From: Pseudomonadota bacterium
GTDB taxonomy: Bacteria; Pseudomonadota; Alphaproteobacteria; Caulobacterales; Caulobacteraceae
Reading direction: 5' to 3'
Length of the DNA stretch: 37,601 nucleotides
Assembly: GCA_023456105.1 (NCBI GenBank)
Contig: JAEYAO010000012.1
Span: 1-37,601, forward strand
A program made the translations under genes and the position numbers. The notes beneath the pieces were generated by a model. That model saw only the letters and a list, made by a program, of their open reading frames with translations, did not search any database and was not told the DNA's origin. Of this stretch, positions 1-7,369 are shown one piece after another (positions within the stretch are counted from its first letter, which is position 1; the number at the start of each line of letters is the position of its first letter).

Positions 1-131
1 CCGCCCAGAACCTGCGCAAACTGGCCAAGCTGATCCCGCCGACGACCCCGGCGGCCGCGTGAGGCGGAGAGAACCGACGCGTCCGTTACTGGCGACGACC
101 TCAGCAGCCGCCTTTTTCAACGAAATCGGTA
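1..131 (+). mobile_element. Possible right end of an insertion sequence
   Basis: The transposase-like tail is followed by about 70 non-coding bases. These include a CTTTTTCAACGAAATCGG segment (about 112-129), which looks like the sequence near the ends of several alphaproteobacterial IS elements. The left end and its matching inverted repeat are outside the window, so the boundary is approximate and no target-site duplication can be checked. Confidence 0.3.
3..62 (+). CDS. 3' end of a probable transposase (truncated by window edge)
   Basis: Only the last 19 codons are present, ending in TGA at 60-62. The readable tail (AQNLRKLAKLIPP) resembles the C-terminus of DDE transposases of IS5/IS1182-like elements, in which a helix rich in Asn, Leu, Arg and Lys comes shortly before the end. 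That resemblance is from memory of the family; the catalytic domain lies outside the window, so the assignment rests on a short segment. The gene reads toward the rplL terminator. Any other protein with a similar basic C-terminal helix would be an alternative. Confidence 0.45.
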   Translation, partial: AQNLRKLAKLIPPTTPAAA

Positions 132-142
132 GGAAGCGGACA

Positions 143-268
143 TTAGCCGCCGAATAGGCCGTCGACGAAGCCTTGTCCAAGCCTTACGAGCAGAAAGGCC
201 GATACCAGATACACGGCGACATGAGTGGCTATTTTCACAGAACGAAGCGCGACGCGGAACCCAGCCAT
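143..268 (-). CDS. Small hypothetical membrane protein (41 aa)
   Basis: This short ORF starts at ATG 268, with a GAGGG ribosome-binding sequence about ten bases upstream, and stops at TAA 143. The product begins with a basic segment (Arg5, Arg9, Lys12). A single hydrophobic helix follows at about residues 13-30 (THVAVYLVSAFLLVRLG), with a Gly/Phe-rich tail. The positive-inside N-terminus, one membrane segment and a plausible Shine-Dalgarno look like a genuine membrane microprotein. I do not recognise the family. An overlapping plus-strand frame (173-472) has no recognisable features. The gene lies in a lower-GC stretch between the IS end and the rplL terminator. Confidence 0.45.
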   Translation of the reverse strand: MAGFRVALRSVKIATHVAVYLVSAFLLVRLGQGFVDGLFGG

Positions 269-296
269 TCTCAACCCTCAAGTGAGATGCTCATGA

Positions 297-335
297 TTAA
301 CGAAGATCGCGTTGCGCGCAATGGATTGAACGCAT
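297..335 (-). CDS. Possible 12-codon leader ORF upstream of the small membrane protein
   Basis: On the minus strand a strong GAGGAGGG ribosome-binding sequence lies seven bases before ATG 335. The frame runs only 12 codons (MRSIHCAQRDLR) to TAA, ending 28 bases before the start of the 41-aa ORF. This could be a leader peptide, or a chance ORF behind a purine-rich run. Only its position and the ribosome-binding sequence support it. Confidence 0.2.
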   Translation of the reverse strand: MRSIHCAQRDLR

Positions 336-503
336 CCTGGCACCCTCCTCGTAAGCAGCCGTCGTCGAGGGATCGCAACGGGTCGAAAGCGCCTTTTGAT
401 GTGCGGACCGGAAGCCGACATCGCGTCACCGGCATGGGTCACCGAAGGTTTCGACTGCCGCCCACGGCCTAAAGCAGGGAAGACGTAATAGGACCAAACA
501 AGA
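336..503. other. Intergenic spacer of lower GC
   Basis: This spacer lies between the small minus-strand ORFs and the rplL terminator. It looks less GC-rich than the rest of the window, and I can support no gene in it. It carries GGAAGCCGACAT (410-421), close to GGAAGCGGACAT (132-143), so related 12-mers flank the small-ORF region about 280 bases apart. The region may be a remnant of past insertion. Confidence 0.4.
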
Positions 504-531
504 AAGCCCCGGAGGTTTCCCTCCGGGGCTT
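504..531 (-). terminator. Rho-independent terminator of rplJ-rplL
   Basis: A perfect 10-bp GC-rich stem (506-515 with 520-529) closes a TTTC loop and is extended by A-T pairs. It lies 33 bases beyond the rplL stop codon. It would end rplJL transcription here, so rpoB is not co-transcribed through this point. Confidence 0.85.
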
Positions 532-563
532 CTTGATCTTCAGCAGTGCCGAAGGTGTCGGTC

Positions 564-950
564 TTACTTGACCTGGACCTTGGCGCCGGCGTCGGTCAGC
601 TTCTTGGCGATCTCGTCGGCTTGTTGCTTGGAGACGTTCTCGACGACGTTCTGCGGAGCGCCTTCGACCAGGTCCTTGGCTTCCTTCAGGCCCAGGTCCG
701 AACGGACACCGCGGACTTCCTTGATGACGTTGATCTTCTTGTCGCCGCCGTCGACCAGGACGACGGTGAATTCGGTTTGCTCTTCGGCGGCTTCAGCCGG
801 AGCGCCCGCGCCGCCGCCGGCCGGCATGGCCATGGCGACAGGAGCAGCGGCGGAAACGCCCCACTTTTCTTCCAGCAGCTTGGAGAGTTCAGCGGCTTCC
901 AGAACGGTAAGCGCGGACAGGTCTTCGACGATCTTAGCGAGGTCGGCCAT
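564..950 (-). CDS. rplL: 50S ribosomal protein L7/L12
   Basis: The 128-residue acidic protein forms the L7/L12 stalk of the large subunit and recruits translational GTPases. The N-terminal dimerisation helices (about 1-35) are followed by an Ala/Gly/Pro-rich hinge (about 36-58). The conserved C-terminal domain has the EKTEF-like strand (EEQTEFTVVL), KINVIKEVR and the GLKEAKDLVEGAP helix that contacts factors. Length is standard. A GAAGGA ribosome-binding sequence precedes the ATG at 950. It follows rplJ with a 59-base gap and is followed by a strong terminator rather than rpoB. Confidence 0.98.
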   Translation of the reverse strand: MADLAKIVEDLSALTVLEAAELSKLLEEKWGVSAAAPVAMAMPAGGGAGAPAEAAEEQTEFTVVLVDGGDKKINVIKEVRGVRSDLGLKEAKDLVEGAPQNVVENVSKQQADEIAKKLTDAGAKVQVK

Positions 951-1009
951 TGTCAGTTTTCCTTCGGAGGATGAGGTTCAGAGAGTGCAGAGATGAAAGA
1001 CGGGTCCGC

Positions 1010-1525
1010 TTACGCGGCGTCCTTGGTGGCGTAGGCGTTGAACACCCGGGCCAATTGACCGGCGGGCGCTTGAACGACGGCGGCGATCTTGGTCGCCGGG
1101 GCGTTGAGCAGGCCGATGAGCTGGCTGCGGATTTCGTCGAGGGTCGGCAGCTTGGAGAGAGCCTCCACGCCCTTCTGATCGACGACGGTGGCACCCATGA
1201 AGCCGCCAACGATCTTGAAGCGATCGTTGGTCTTGGCGAAATCGGTGACGACCTTGGCGGCCGTGCCGGGGTTTTCGGCATAGGCGATGCCCACCGGACC
1301 CTTGAACAGGGGGTGGTAGTCGCTGCCGTCCTCGGCCTCGAGCGCCTTCAGCGCCAGGCGGTTCTTGACCACCTTGAACGCGCCGCCTTCTTTGCGAAGA
1401 CGGCCACGCAGATCTTCCATTTCCGCAACGGTCAGACCCAGGTTGTGGGTCACGACCACGGAGCCGGCGTCGGCGAAGACGCCCTTCAGCGTCTCGATCG
1501 ACTCGGCCTTTTGAGCGCGGTCCAT
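1010..1525 (-). CDS. rplJ: 50S ribosomal protein L10
   Basis: L10 anchors L7/L12 dimers to the ribosome. The 171-residue protein has the usual start (MDRAQKAESIETLKGVFADA), the RNA-binding core with FKVVKNRLALKAL and GPVGIAYAENP, and a C-terminal helix (ATKIAAVVQAPAGQLARVFNAYA) that carries L12 dimers. I chose ATG 1525, which has a GGAG sequence eleven bases upstream. The open frame runs 50 codons further up, but that stretch is the folded leader RNA and has no ribosomal-protein character. It forms an operon with rplL and is probably controlled through the leader by L10-L12. Confidence 0.97.
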   Translation of the reverse strand: MDRAQKAESIETLKGVFADAGSVVVTHNLGLTVAEMEDLRGRLRKEGGAFKVVKNRLALKALEAEDGSDYHPLFKGPVGIAYAENPGTAAKVVTDFAKTNDRFKIVGGFMGATVVDQKGVEALSKLPTLDEIRSQLIGLLNAPATKIAAVVQAPAGQLARVFNAYATKDAA

Positions 1526-1572
1526 TGCGGTCTCCAGTTCAGTATTCGCCGCCGGGCGGATTCCCGACGACG

Positions 1573-1676
1573 TGTGTGGCCTTCCGCTCCCGCATCGCTG
1601 CGAGGGCATCGGCCGGTCGTATTGTCCGAAGGATGCAAACCGACTGAGGTGTCCGTCCCGGATCACGGGCCACACA
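1573..1676 (-). ncRNA. L10-type autoregulatory leader of rplJL
   Basis: Two nine-base arms, TGTGTGGCC (1573-1581) and GGCCACACA (1668-1676), are exact reverse complements. They enclose about 86 bases containing further GC-rich hairpins, all in the untranslated region before rplJ. In many bacteria the L10-(L12)n complex binds such a leader to repress its own operon. The closing stem and position fit that model. I could not test the kink-turn details, so the assignment combines visible structure with family knowledge. A separate perfect 8-bp hairpin (1709-1728, loop of four) lies farther upstream in the same leader. Confidence 0.6.
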
Positions 1677-1708
1677 TCCGCCAGGGTCGCGTCCCCATCT
1701 CCCCACGG

Positions 1709-1728
1709 CGTCAGAGGGCTCTCTGACG
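1709..1728 (-). promoter_or_regulatory. Hairpin in the distal rplJ leader
   Basis: Arms 1709-1716 and 1721-1728 are exact complements (CGTCAGAG/CTCTGACG) around a four-base loop, about 180 bases before the rplJ start. It probably forms the 5' domain of the leader. No T-run follows it, so it is not an obvious terminator. Confidence 0.45.
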
Positions 1729-1810
1729 ATTATGAAGCGGGCGGCCCCCGCTCCCCGAAGTTCTCGGACAGGACCGTCACCGGAATGAACCGACGACGGG
1801 AAGCGGCGCT

Positions 1811-1837
1811 CTTACAGCCACACGTCCGCACATGCAA
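1811..1837 (-). promoter_or_regulatory. Candidate housekeeping promoter for rplJL
   Basis: On the minus strand TTGCAT (1837-1832) is followed after 13 bases by GCTGTAAG (1818-1811). This resembles the Caulobacter housekeeping pattern of TTGAC, a 10-14 base spacer and GCTANAWC. It would give a leader of roughly 275 bases that includes the L10-type structure. The match is imperfect. Confidence 0.35.
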
Positions 1838-1896
1838 GTGTGCGGAACCGTGACGCCAGCGGCTCATTCTCTAGGGCGACGCTTAAGAGGGCTGGC

Positions 1897-2433
1897 ATGA
1901 CCACTATCGACGACGCCGTGGACGAGGTGCGCGACCGCGCCGTGGACTTCCTGAACAGCGAGGGCCGCTCGACCACCCATGTGGCGACGGGCATCGCCAT
2001 CACGGCGGGCTTCGCCATCCTGGCGACGCTGCTGGCCACCCAGACGATCAAGCCGCCGACGACCAAGCTGAAACACGTGCGCAAGAACGCCAAGCCGACC
2101 ACCGAGCGCCCCAAGGGTCCGCTCAGCATGATCCTGCCGGCGGTGTTCTCGGCCACCACCCTCTCGGCCGTGCGGGTGTGGAACGCGCCGGACCGGCCCG
2201 AGCGGCGCAGCGCCATGGGCTTGTGGGCGGCGGCCCAGGCCGTCAACGCCGTGTGGCTGGCCTATCGCCCGGCGACCTTAGCGGTGCAGGTCGCCGCCGC
2301 CATGACCAGCGCGGGCCTGGCCGCCGCTTTCGCCCACGAGGCGCGCAAGCTGGACGAACTCGCCGGCAAGCTGGCCGCCCCGCGCGGCGCCGGCGTTGCC
2401 CTGGCCAACAAGGCCGACGACGCGGCGAACTAG
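1897..2433 (+). CDS. Hypothetical integral membrane protein (178 aa)
   Basis: I do not recognise the family with confidence. After a charged N-terminus (about 1-28) there is a hydrophobic segment at about 31-52. A basic Pro-rich loop follows (KPPTTKLKHVRKNAKP), then further hydrophobic segments at about 79-95 and 108-150, and an Ala/Lys-rich C-terminus. The run AVRVWNAP and the later LWAAAQAVNAVW faintly recall TspO/MBR-type proteins, but the characteristic Pro/Trp motifs are incomplete. ATG 1897 is chosen over upstream starts because AAGAGGG lies just before it. It is divergent from rplJ. Confidence 0.7.
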   Translation: MTTIDDAVDEVRDRAVDFLNSEGRSTTHVATGIAITAGFAILATLLATQTIKPPTTKLKHVRKNAKPTTERPKGPLSMILPAVFSATTLSAVRVWNAPDRPERRSAMGLWAAAQAVNAVWLAYRPATLAVQVAAAMTSAGLAAAFAHEARKLDELAGKLAAPRGAGVALANKADDAAN

Positions 2434-2567
2434 CCCGCCGACTGGCGACAGAGGCCGTTGGGCGCGGCCGCCTTGCCCTTTGACGGGGCTTCCTCTAGGG
2501 ATCGCGGCCGATTTGACGCGCCGTCGCGACGACGGGCGCGCGCCTCTTCTTTTCCCGATGTGACCTC

Positions 2568-3134
2568 ATGAAGATCAACGGCAACACCATTAAGCCCGGC
2601 ATGGTCCTGCAAGTGAACGGCGGCCTGTGGGTCGTCACCAAGGCCAGCCATGTCAAGCCCGGCAAGGGCGGCGCCTTCGCCAACGTCGAGGCCAAGAACC
2701 TTGAGACCGGCAACAAGCTGAACGAGCGCTTCCGCTCGGAAGACAAGGTCGAGCGCGTCACGCTGGAGCAGAAGGACTATTCCTACCTGTTCGACAACGG
2801 CGACAGCCTGGTCTTCATGGACGACGCCTCCTACGAACAGATCGAGCTGCAAAAGGACTGGGTCGGCGAGGACCGCATCCCCTATCTGCAGGAAGGCATG
2901 AAGGTGGTGATCGAGAGCCACGAGGATCGCCCGATCGGCCTGTCCCTGCCCGACCAGGTCGTGCTGGAGGTCGCCGAGACCGAGCCTACCGTGAAGGGCC
3001 AGACGGCGTCCTCCTCCTATAAGCCCGCCACCGCCTCCAACGGCGTGCGCATCATGATCCCGCCCTATATGTCGGCCGGCGAGCGCATCGTGGTGGACAC
3101 CGCCACCGGCGAATACATCCGCCGCGCGGACTAA
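2568..3134 (+). CDS. efp: Translation elongation factor P
   Basis: EF-P binds between the P and E sites and relieves ribosome stalling at polyproline. The 188-residue protein has the standard three beta-barrel domains. The N-terminal KOW-like domain carries the loop HVKPGKGGAF, with Lys33 at the position modified in EF-P proteins that are beta-lysylated. The C-terminal signature GVRIMIPPYMSAGERIVVDT is intact. No strong Shine-Dalgarno precedes ATG 2568, which is unusual for a highly expressed factor, but family alignment supports this start. The next gene is an inositol-monophosphatase-family gene on the same strand. Confidence 0.97.
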   Translation: MKINGNTIKPGMVLQVNGGLWVVTKASHVKPGKGGAFANVEAKNLETGNKLNERFRSEDKVERVTLEQKDYSYLFDNGDSLVFMDDASYEQIELQKDWVGEDRIPYLQEGMKVVIESHEDRPIGLSLPDQVVLEVAETEPTVKGQTASSSYKPATASNGVRIMIPPYMSAGERIVVDTATGEYIRRAD

Positions 3135-3179
3135 GACGCACCCGCCTCTCGCGAGGCCTCTACCCCTTCTTGAACTTCT

Positions 3180-3217
3180 CCGCATGTCCGGGCTGAGCGC
3201 CTTGCAAGGACATGCGG
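3180..3217 (+). promoter_or_regulatory. Perfect 10-bp inverted repeat just before the suhB ribosome-binding site
   Basis: CCGCATGTCC (3180-3189) and GGACATGCGG (3208-3217) are exact complements separated by 18 bases. The AGGAG ribosome-binding sequence of the next gene starts four bases after the second arm. It may be an mRNA hairpin affecting translation, an operator, or part of an efp 3' terminator, although no T-run follows. Confidence 0.4.
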
Positions 3218-3233
3218 ACCAGGAGATTTCGCC

Positions 3234-4040
3234 ATGGCTCTCGCTTCCGCCCTGCTGCAAGTGATGATCGACGCGGTCCGCAAGACCGCCCGCCCGATGC
3301 TGCGCGACTTCGGCGAAGTGTCGCAGCTGCAGGTGTCGCGCAAAGGCCCCGGCGATTTCGTCACCGCCGCCGACCTGAAGGCCGAGCAGACCCTGTTCGA
3401 ACTGCTGACCAAGGCGCGTCGCGGCTACGGCTTCCTGGGCGAGGAGCGCGGCATGGTCGAGGGCACGGACAAGTCGCACACCTGGATCGTCGACCCGATC
3501 GACGGCACCACCAACTTCATGCACGCCATGCCCCACTTCGCCATCACGGTGGGGCTGGAGCGCCGTGCGCCAGACGGCTCCTCCGAAATCGTGGCCGGCG
3601 TCACCTACAACCCGGTCATGAACGAGATGTTCTGGGCCGAAAAGGGCAAGGGCTGCTACCTGAACGACGCCCGCATCCGCGTCGCGGGACGCAAGGACCT
3701 GTCCGAAAGCCTTATCGCCACCGGCCTGCCCTTTATCGGCAAGACGGGCCACGCCCAGGCCATCAAGGACATCCACGCCATCGGCCAGCGCGTCGCCGGC
3801 ATCCGCCGCCTGGGCTCGGCCGCTCTGGATTTCGCCTGGGTCGCCGCCGGCCGGTACGACGCCTATTATGAGCGCAACCTGAAGCCGTGGGATGTGGCGG
3901 CCGGCCTGCTGTTCGTCACCGAGGCCGGCGGCCTGGTCACCACCATCGATCAGGATGGCGACCCCAAGAGCGGCTCGAGCATCCTGGCCTGCAACCCCGA
4001 CCTGCACCCGCAGCTCCGCAAGGTGCTGCAGGCGAGCTGA
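3234..4040 (+). CDS. suhB: Inositol monophosphatase family protein (SuhB-like)
   Basis: This Mg-dependent phosphatase acts on inositol-1-phosphate or related sugar phosphates. SuhB homologues also take part in rRNA transcription antitermination. The metal-binding set is complete: the Asp47 segment (TAADLKAEQ), the GEE pair at 69-71, motif WIVDPIDGTTNF (84-95, with Asp87 and Asp90), and the C-terminal WDVAAG motif. At 268 residues it has the usual length. AGGAG lies eight bases before ATG 3234. Whether the physiological role is phosphatase or Nus factor cannot be read from sequence. Confidence 0.92.
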   Translation: MALASALLQVMIDAVRKTARPMLRDFGEVSQLQVSRKGPGDFVTAADLKAEQTLFELLTKARRGYGFLGEERGMVEGTDKSHTWIVDPIDGTTNFMHAMPHFAITVGLERRAPDGSSEIVAGVTYNPVMNEMFWAEKGKGCYLNDARIRVAGRKDLSESLIATGLPFIGKTGHAQAIKDIHAIGQRVAGIRRLGSAALDFAWVAAGRYDAYYERNLKPWDVAAGLLFVTEAGGLVTTIDQDGDPKSGSSILACNPDLHPQLRKVLQAS

Positions 4041-4081
4041 ACCGTCACGGGCGCGTCGCGGTCGGCATATACACGAGCGAC

Positions 4082-5137
4082 GTGATCCGCGCCGTTCTTG
4101 CCGCGCTCCTGCTGACAGGAACGCCCGCCATGTCCGAGACCCCCGCCAGGACACCCCTGGTCATCGCCCATCGTGGCGCATCCGGAGAGCGGCCCGAGCA
4201 CACCCGCGCCGCCTATGAGCTGGCGATCGCGCAAGGCGCCCATGTCATCGAACCCGATCTGGTGATGAGCCGAGACGGTGCGCTGATCGTGCGTCACGAG
4301 AATGAGATCGGCGGCACGACGGACGTTGCCGAACGGCCCGAGTTCGCGAGTCGGCGCACCACCCGCATGATCGATGGCGTCGAGACCACGGGCTGGTTCA
4401 CCGAGGACTTTACACTGTCGGAGTTGAAGACGCTGAGGGCGCGTGAGCGGCTGCCACAGCTCAGACCGGGCAATGTCGCCCATGACGACCTTGAGCCCAT
4501 TCTGACGTTCGACGAGGTTGTGGCGATCGCGCGGGAGGGCGCGGCGCGAACCAGCCGGACGATCCTTGTGGCGCCGGAGTTGAAGCATCCGTCTCACTTC
4601 GCCGCAACGGGGCTCGACATGGAACAGGCGTTCCTCGCCGAGCTGAAGCGGCTGAACCTCACAGGCCCGGATGCGCCAATCCTGATCCAGTGCTTCGAGG
4701 CAGGCCCGCTGGAGCGGCTCGCAGCGCAGATCGACGCGCCTCTGATTCAGCTGGTCGCTGCATCAGGCGCGCCTTTCGACAGGCCTGCCCAATCCTATGC
4801 GCAGATGATCACGCCGGATGGTTTGGCGACGATCCGTCGCTATGCCGACTGGATCGCTCCGGAGGCGACGCTGGTCCTGTCTCAAGACGCCGCGGGACGG
4901 TCGAAGTCACCAAGCGCCTTGGTCGCAGACGCCCACGCCGCAGGCCTGAAGGTGGCGGTCTGGACCTTGCGCGCCGAAAACGTCTTTCTGCCTCTCGAGC
5001 ACCGGCGCGGAAGCGAACCAGCCGCCTACGGCGATCTCGCCGCCTATGCCGCAGCCATCCTCGATGCGGATGTGGACGCGGTGTTCAGCGACTTTCCAGC
5101 AATCACGGTCGCGGCCGCTCAGCCGCCACGGAACTGA
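4082..5137 (+). CDS. Glycerophosphodiester phosphodiesterase, exported (GlpQ-type)
   Basis: It hydrolyses glycerophosphodiesters to glycerol-3-phosphate and an alcohol, probably in the periplasm. The catalytic start HRGASGERPEHT is intact, followed by IEPDLVMSRDGALIVRHE, which supplies the metal-binding Glu and Asp and the second His. Downstream PELKHP and a late VWTLR strand complete the TIM barrel. GTG 4082 gives a short signal peptide (MIRAVLAALLLTGTPAMS). The alternative ATG 4130 would remove it and make a cytoplasmic protein. GlpQ-type enzymes are about 350 residues and this one is 351. Its 3' end overlaps the convergent ABC transporter gene by 19 bases. Confidence 0.88.
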   Translation: MIRAVLAALLLTGTPAMSETPARTPLVIAHRGASGERPEHTRAAYELAIAQGAHVIEPDLVMSRDGALIVRHENEIGGTTDVAERPEFASRRTTRMIDGVETTGWFTEDFTLSELKTLRARERLPQLRPGNVAHDDLEPILTFDEVVAIAREGAARTSRTILVAPELKHPSHFAATGLDMEQAFLAELKRLNLTGPDAPILIQCFEAGPLERLAAQIDAPLIQLVAASGAPFDRPAQSYAQMITPDGLATIRRYADWIAPEATLVLSQDAAGRSKSPSALVADAHAAGLKVAVWTLRAENVFLPLEHRRGSEPAAYGDLAAYAAAILDADVDAVFSDFPAITVAAAQPPRN

Positions 5138-6969
5138 AGCTCGGCCAGCCGGGCGTAGAGGCCGCCGCGCGCCGTCAGCTCCGTGTGCGTCCCCTCTTCC
5201 ACCACCGCGCCGTCCTCCATCACCACGATGCGGTCGGCGCGCAGCACCGTCGCCAGGCGGTGGGCGATGACCAGGGTGGTGCGCTCCTGCATCGCCTGGT
5301 CCAGCGCGGCCTGCACCAGTCGCTCGCTTTCGGCGTCCAGGGCGCTCGTGGCCTCGTCCAGCAACAGGATCGGCGCATCCCGCACCAGCGCCCGCGCGAT
5401 CGCCAGCCGCTGGCGCTGTCCGCCCGAAAGGCTGCGGCCGCGCTCACCCAGCGGCGTGTCGAACCCCTGCGGCAGGGCGTCGATGAAGCCCAGCGCCTGA
5501 GCCTTGTCCGCGACGTCGCGCGCCTCCTCCAGCGTCGTGGCCTCACGCCCGAAGCGAATATTCTCCAAGGCCGAGCCTGAGAACAGCGGCGTCTCCTGCG
5601 ACACCCAGGCGAAGCGGTTTCGCACCTCGACGGGATCGGCCTCGCGCACGTCCACCCCGTCCACCGTCACCAGTCCGGACTGCGGATCATAGAAGCGCAG
5701 CAACAGGCGGAACACCGTGGACTTACCCGCGCCCGAGGGACCCACCAGCGCCACCGTCTCGCCCGGCCGCACCGTCAGCGAAAAGCCCTTCAGCGCCGGC
5801 AGGTCTGAGCGCCCGGGATAGGCGAAGTCCACGCCTGACATCGACACCTCGCCGCGCGGCGGCTGAGGCAGGGCGCGGGGCGCGGGGGGCGCGGCGATGC
5901 CGGGCTCGGACCGCATCAGCTCCTCGATCCGCTCCATGGCGCCGGCGGCCTTCTGCACGTCGCCCCAGCTTTCGCCCAGCGCCCCCACGGCCCCGGCCGC
6001 GAACACCGACAGCAGCACGAACTGGATCAGGGCGCCCGGCGTCATGGCGCCGGAGATCACGTCCTGCGCCCCCAGCCACAGCACCAGGGTCACGCCGCCG
6101 AACATCACCACGATGATCATGGCCGTCATCCAGGCGCGCGCCTTCATCCGGACCAAGGAGGCGCCGAAGGCGTCCTCCACCGCCGCCCCGAACCGGTCGA
6201 TGGCGCTGCGCTCGCGCCCGAAGGCCTGCACCGTCTCGATGGCGTCCACGCTTTCTCCGGCGAAGCCGACTGCGTTGGCGAACCGGTCCTGCGACGCCAC
6301 CGTCAGCTTCCTGACGCGCCGGCCGAACACGAACAGCGGCACGATCAGCAGCGGCACGATCAGCAGCACCAGGCCCGTCAGCTTGGGACTGACGAAGAAC
6401 AGCAGCGCCACGCCGCCGATCAGGGTCAGGAGGTTCCTCAGCGCATAGGAGATCGAGGTCGTCATCAGCGTCTCGACCAGAGCGATGTCCGTGGTCAGCC
6501 GCGACAGCACCTCGCCCGTGCGCATGTGTGTGTAGAAGCTGGGATCCAGCGTCAGGATGCGGCCGAACAGCCCCTTGCGCACATCCGCGATGACCCGCTC
6601 GCCCGTTCGCGTGACGTAGAAGTAGCGCGCCGCCGTCGCCAGCCCCAGGAACAGGGCGTTGGCGCCGAGCAACAAGAACCACAGGTCCAGGTCGCGTCCG
6701 CCGTTCTCGAAGCCGTGGTCGATCGCGCCGCGCGCCATGGCGGTCAGGCCCAGCGACGCGGCGGTCGAGGCCAGCAGCCACAGGGCCGCCAGCGCCGCAT
6801 GACCCTTGTGCCGCATGGCGTAGGGAACCAGCCGCGCCAGGGGCTTGATGTTGCGGGTCTTGGCGCGCTTGCCCCCCGCCTCGTCCATCTGCTCCATCAG
6901 CAGGGCGCCGGCGCCGGGGCGGCCATAAGCTTCGGGTCGGGCGGGCGAAGGAGGCGCGGCGTCGGTCAT
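5119..6969 (-). CDS. ABC exporter half-transporter (MsbA-like, fused membrane and ATPase domains)
   Basis: The 616-residue protein has a type-1 exporter membrane domain (about 45-340, six helices) followed by an ATPase domain. Walker A GPSGAGKST starts at about 410, the signature LSGGQRQRLAIARA at about 514, Walker B ILLLDEATSALD at about 534, and the H-loop VIAHRLAT follows. All catalytic motifs are intact, so it probably works as a homodimer exporting a lipid or drug-like compound; the substrate cannot be inferred. I chose ATG 6969; an upstream ATG would add an unusual Gly-rich stretch. It stands alone and is convergent with the phosphodiesterase gene. Confidence 0.92.
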   Translation of the reverse strand: MTDAAPPSPARPEAYGRPGAGALLMEQMDEAGGKRAKTRNIKPLARLVPYAMRHKGHAALAALWLLASTAASLGLTAMARGAIDHGFENGGRDLDLWFLLLGANALFLGLATAARYFYVTRTGERVIADVRKGLFGRILTLDPSFYTHMRTGEVLSRLTTDIALVETLMTTSISYALRNLLTLIGGVALLFFVSPKLTGLVLLIVPLLIVPLFVFGRRVRKLTVASQDRFANAVGFAGESVDAIETVQAFGRERSAIDRFGAAVEDAFGASLVRMKARAWMTAMIIVVMFGGVTLVLWLGAQDVISGAMTPGALIQFVLLSVFAAGAVGALGESWGDVQKAAGAMERIEELMRSEPGIAAPPAPRALPQPPRGEVSMSGVDFAYPGRSDLPALKGFSLTVRPGETVALVGPSGAGKSTVFRLLLRFYDPQSGLVTVDGVDVREADPVEVRNRFAWVSQETPLFSGSALENIRFGREATTLEEARDVADKAQALGFIDALPQGFDTPLGERGRSLSGGQRQRLAIARALVRDAPILLLDEATSALDAESERLVQAALDQAMQERTTLVIAHRLATVLRADRIVVMEDGAVVEEGTHTELTARGGLYARLAELQFRGG

Positions 6970-7105
6970 GGCTCGCGCCTCTTGCCCCGGATCGCCCCCC
7001 GGTGTAAACGCCGCCCTCTTCCCGCCGGGGCCCTCGGCGGGTTTCTCATTTTGCATGCGCAGCGACGGTCGGCATCGTCATCGCGCCAGAGACCGGACGA
7101 CGACC

Positions 7106-7330
7106 ATGAAGGCGGACACCCACCCCGACTACCACTTCATCACCGTGACCCTGGTGGACGGTTCCACCTACCAGACCCGTTCGACCTACGGGAAGGAAGG
7201 CGACACGCTGAACCTGGACATCGACCCGTCGACGCACCCCGCGTGGACCGGCGGCAACCAGCAGCTGATGGACCGCGGCGGCCGCGTTTCGCGCTTCAAC
7301 AACAAGTTCGCCGGCTTCATCAAGAAGTAA
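7106..7330 (+). CDS. rpmE: 50S ribosomal protein L31
   Basis: The 74-residue protein matches alphaproteobacterial L31, with HPDYHFITVTLVDGS near the start and STHPAWTGG, GGRVSRFNNKF and the terminal FAGFIKK. It has no cysteines, so it is the zinc-independent form. ATG 7106 is the natural family start. It is a single-gene unit, divergent from the ABC exporter and closed by a strong terminator. Confidence 0.96.
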   Translation: MKADTHPDYHFITVTLVDGSTYQTRSTYGKEGDTLNLDIDPSTHPAWTGGNQQLMDRGGRVSRFNNKFAGFIKK

Positions 7331-7369
7331 GCGCCCGCTCGCCGCAGGTGCGGCGAATAGGTCACTGCA

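Noticed and set aside
173..472. 99-codon plus-strand frame starting at TTG
   Set aside because: Hydrophilic, no recognisable motif, no clear ribosome-binding sequence, and antisense to the better-supported 41-aa membrane ORF.
1526..1675. N-terminal extension of rplJ
   Set aside because: Open in frame, but it overlaps the structured leader and has no L10 character; ATG 1525 has a proper ribosome-binding sequence.
2430..4154. 574-codon minus-strand frame opposite efp and suhB
   Set aside because: Antisense to two conserved genes and without any domain signature.
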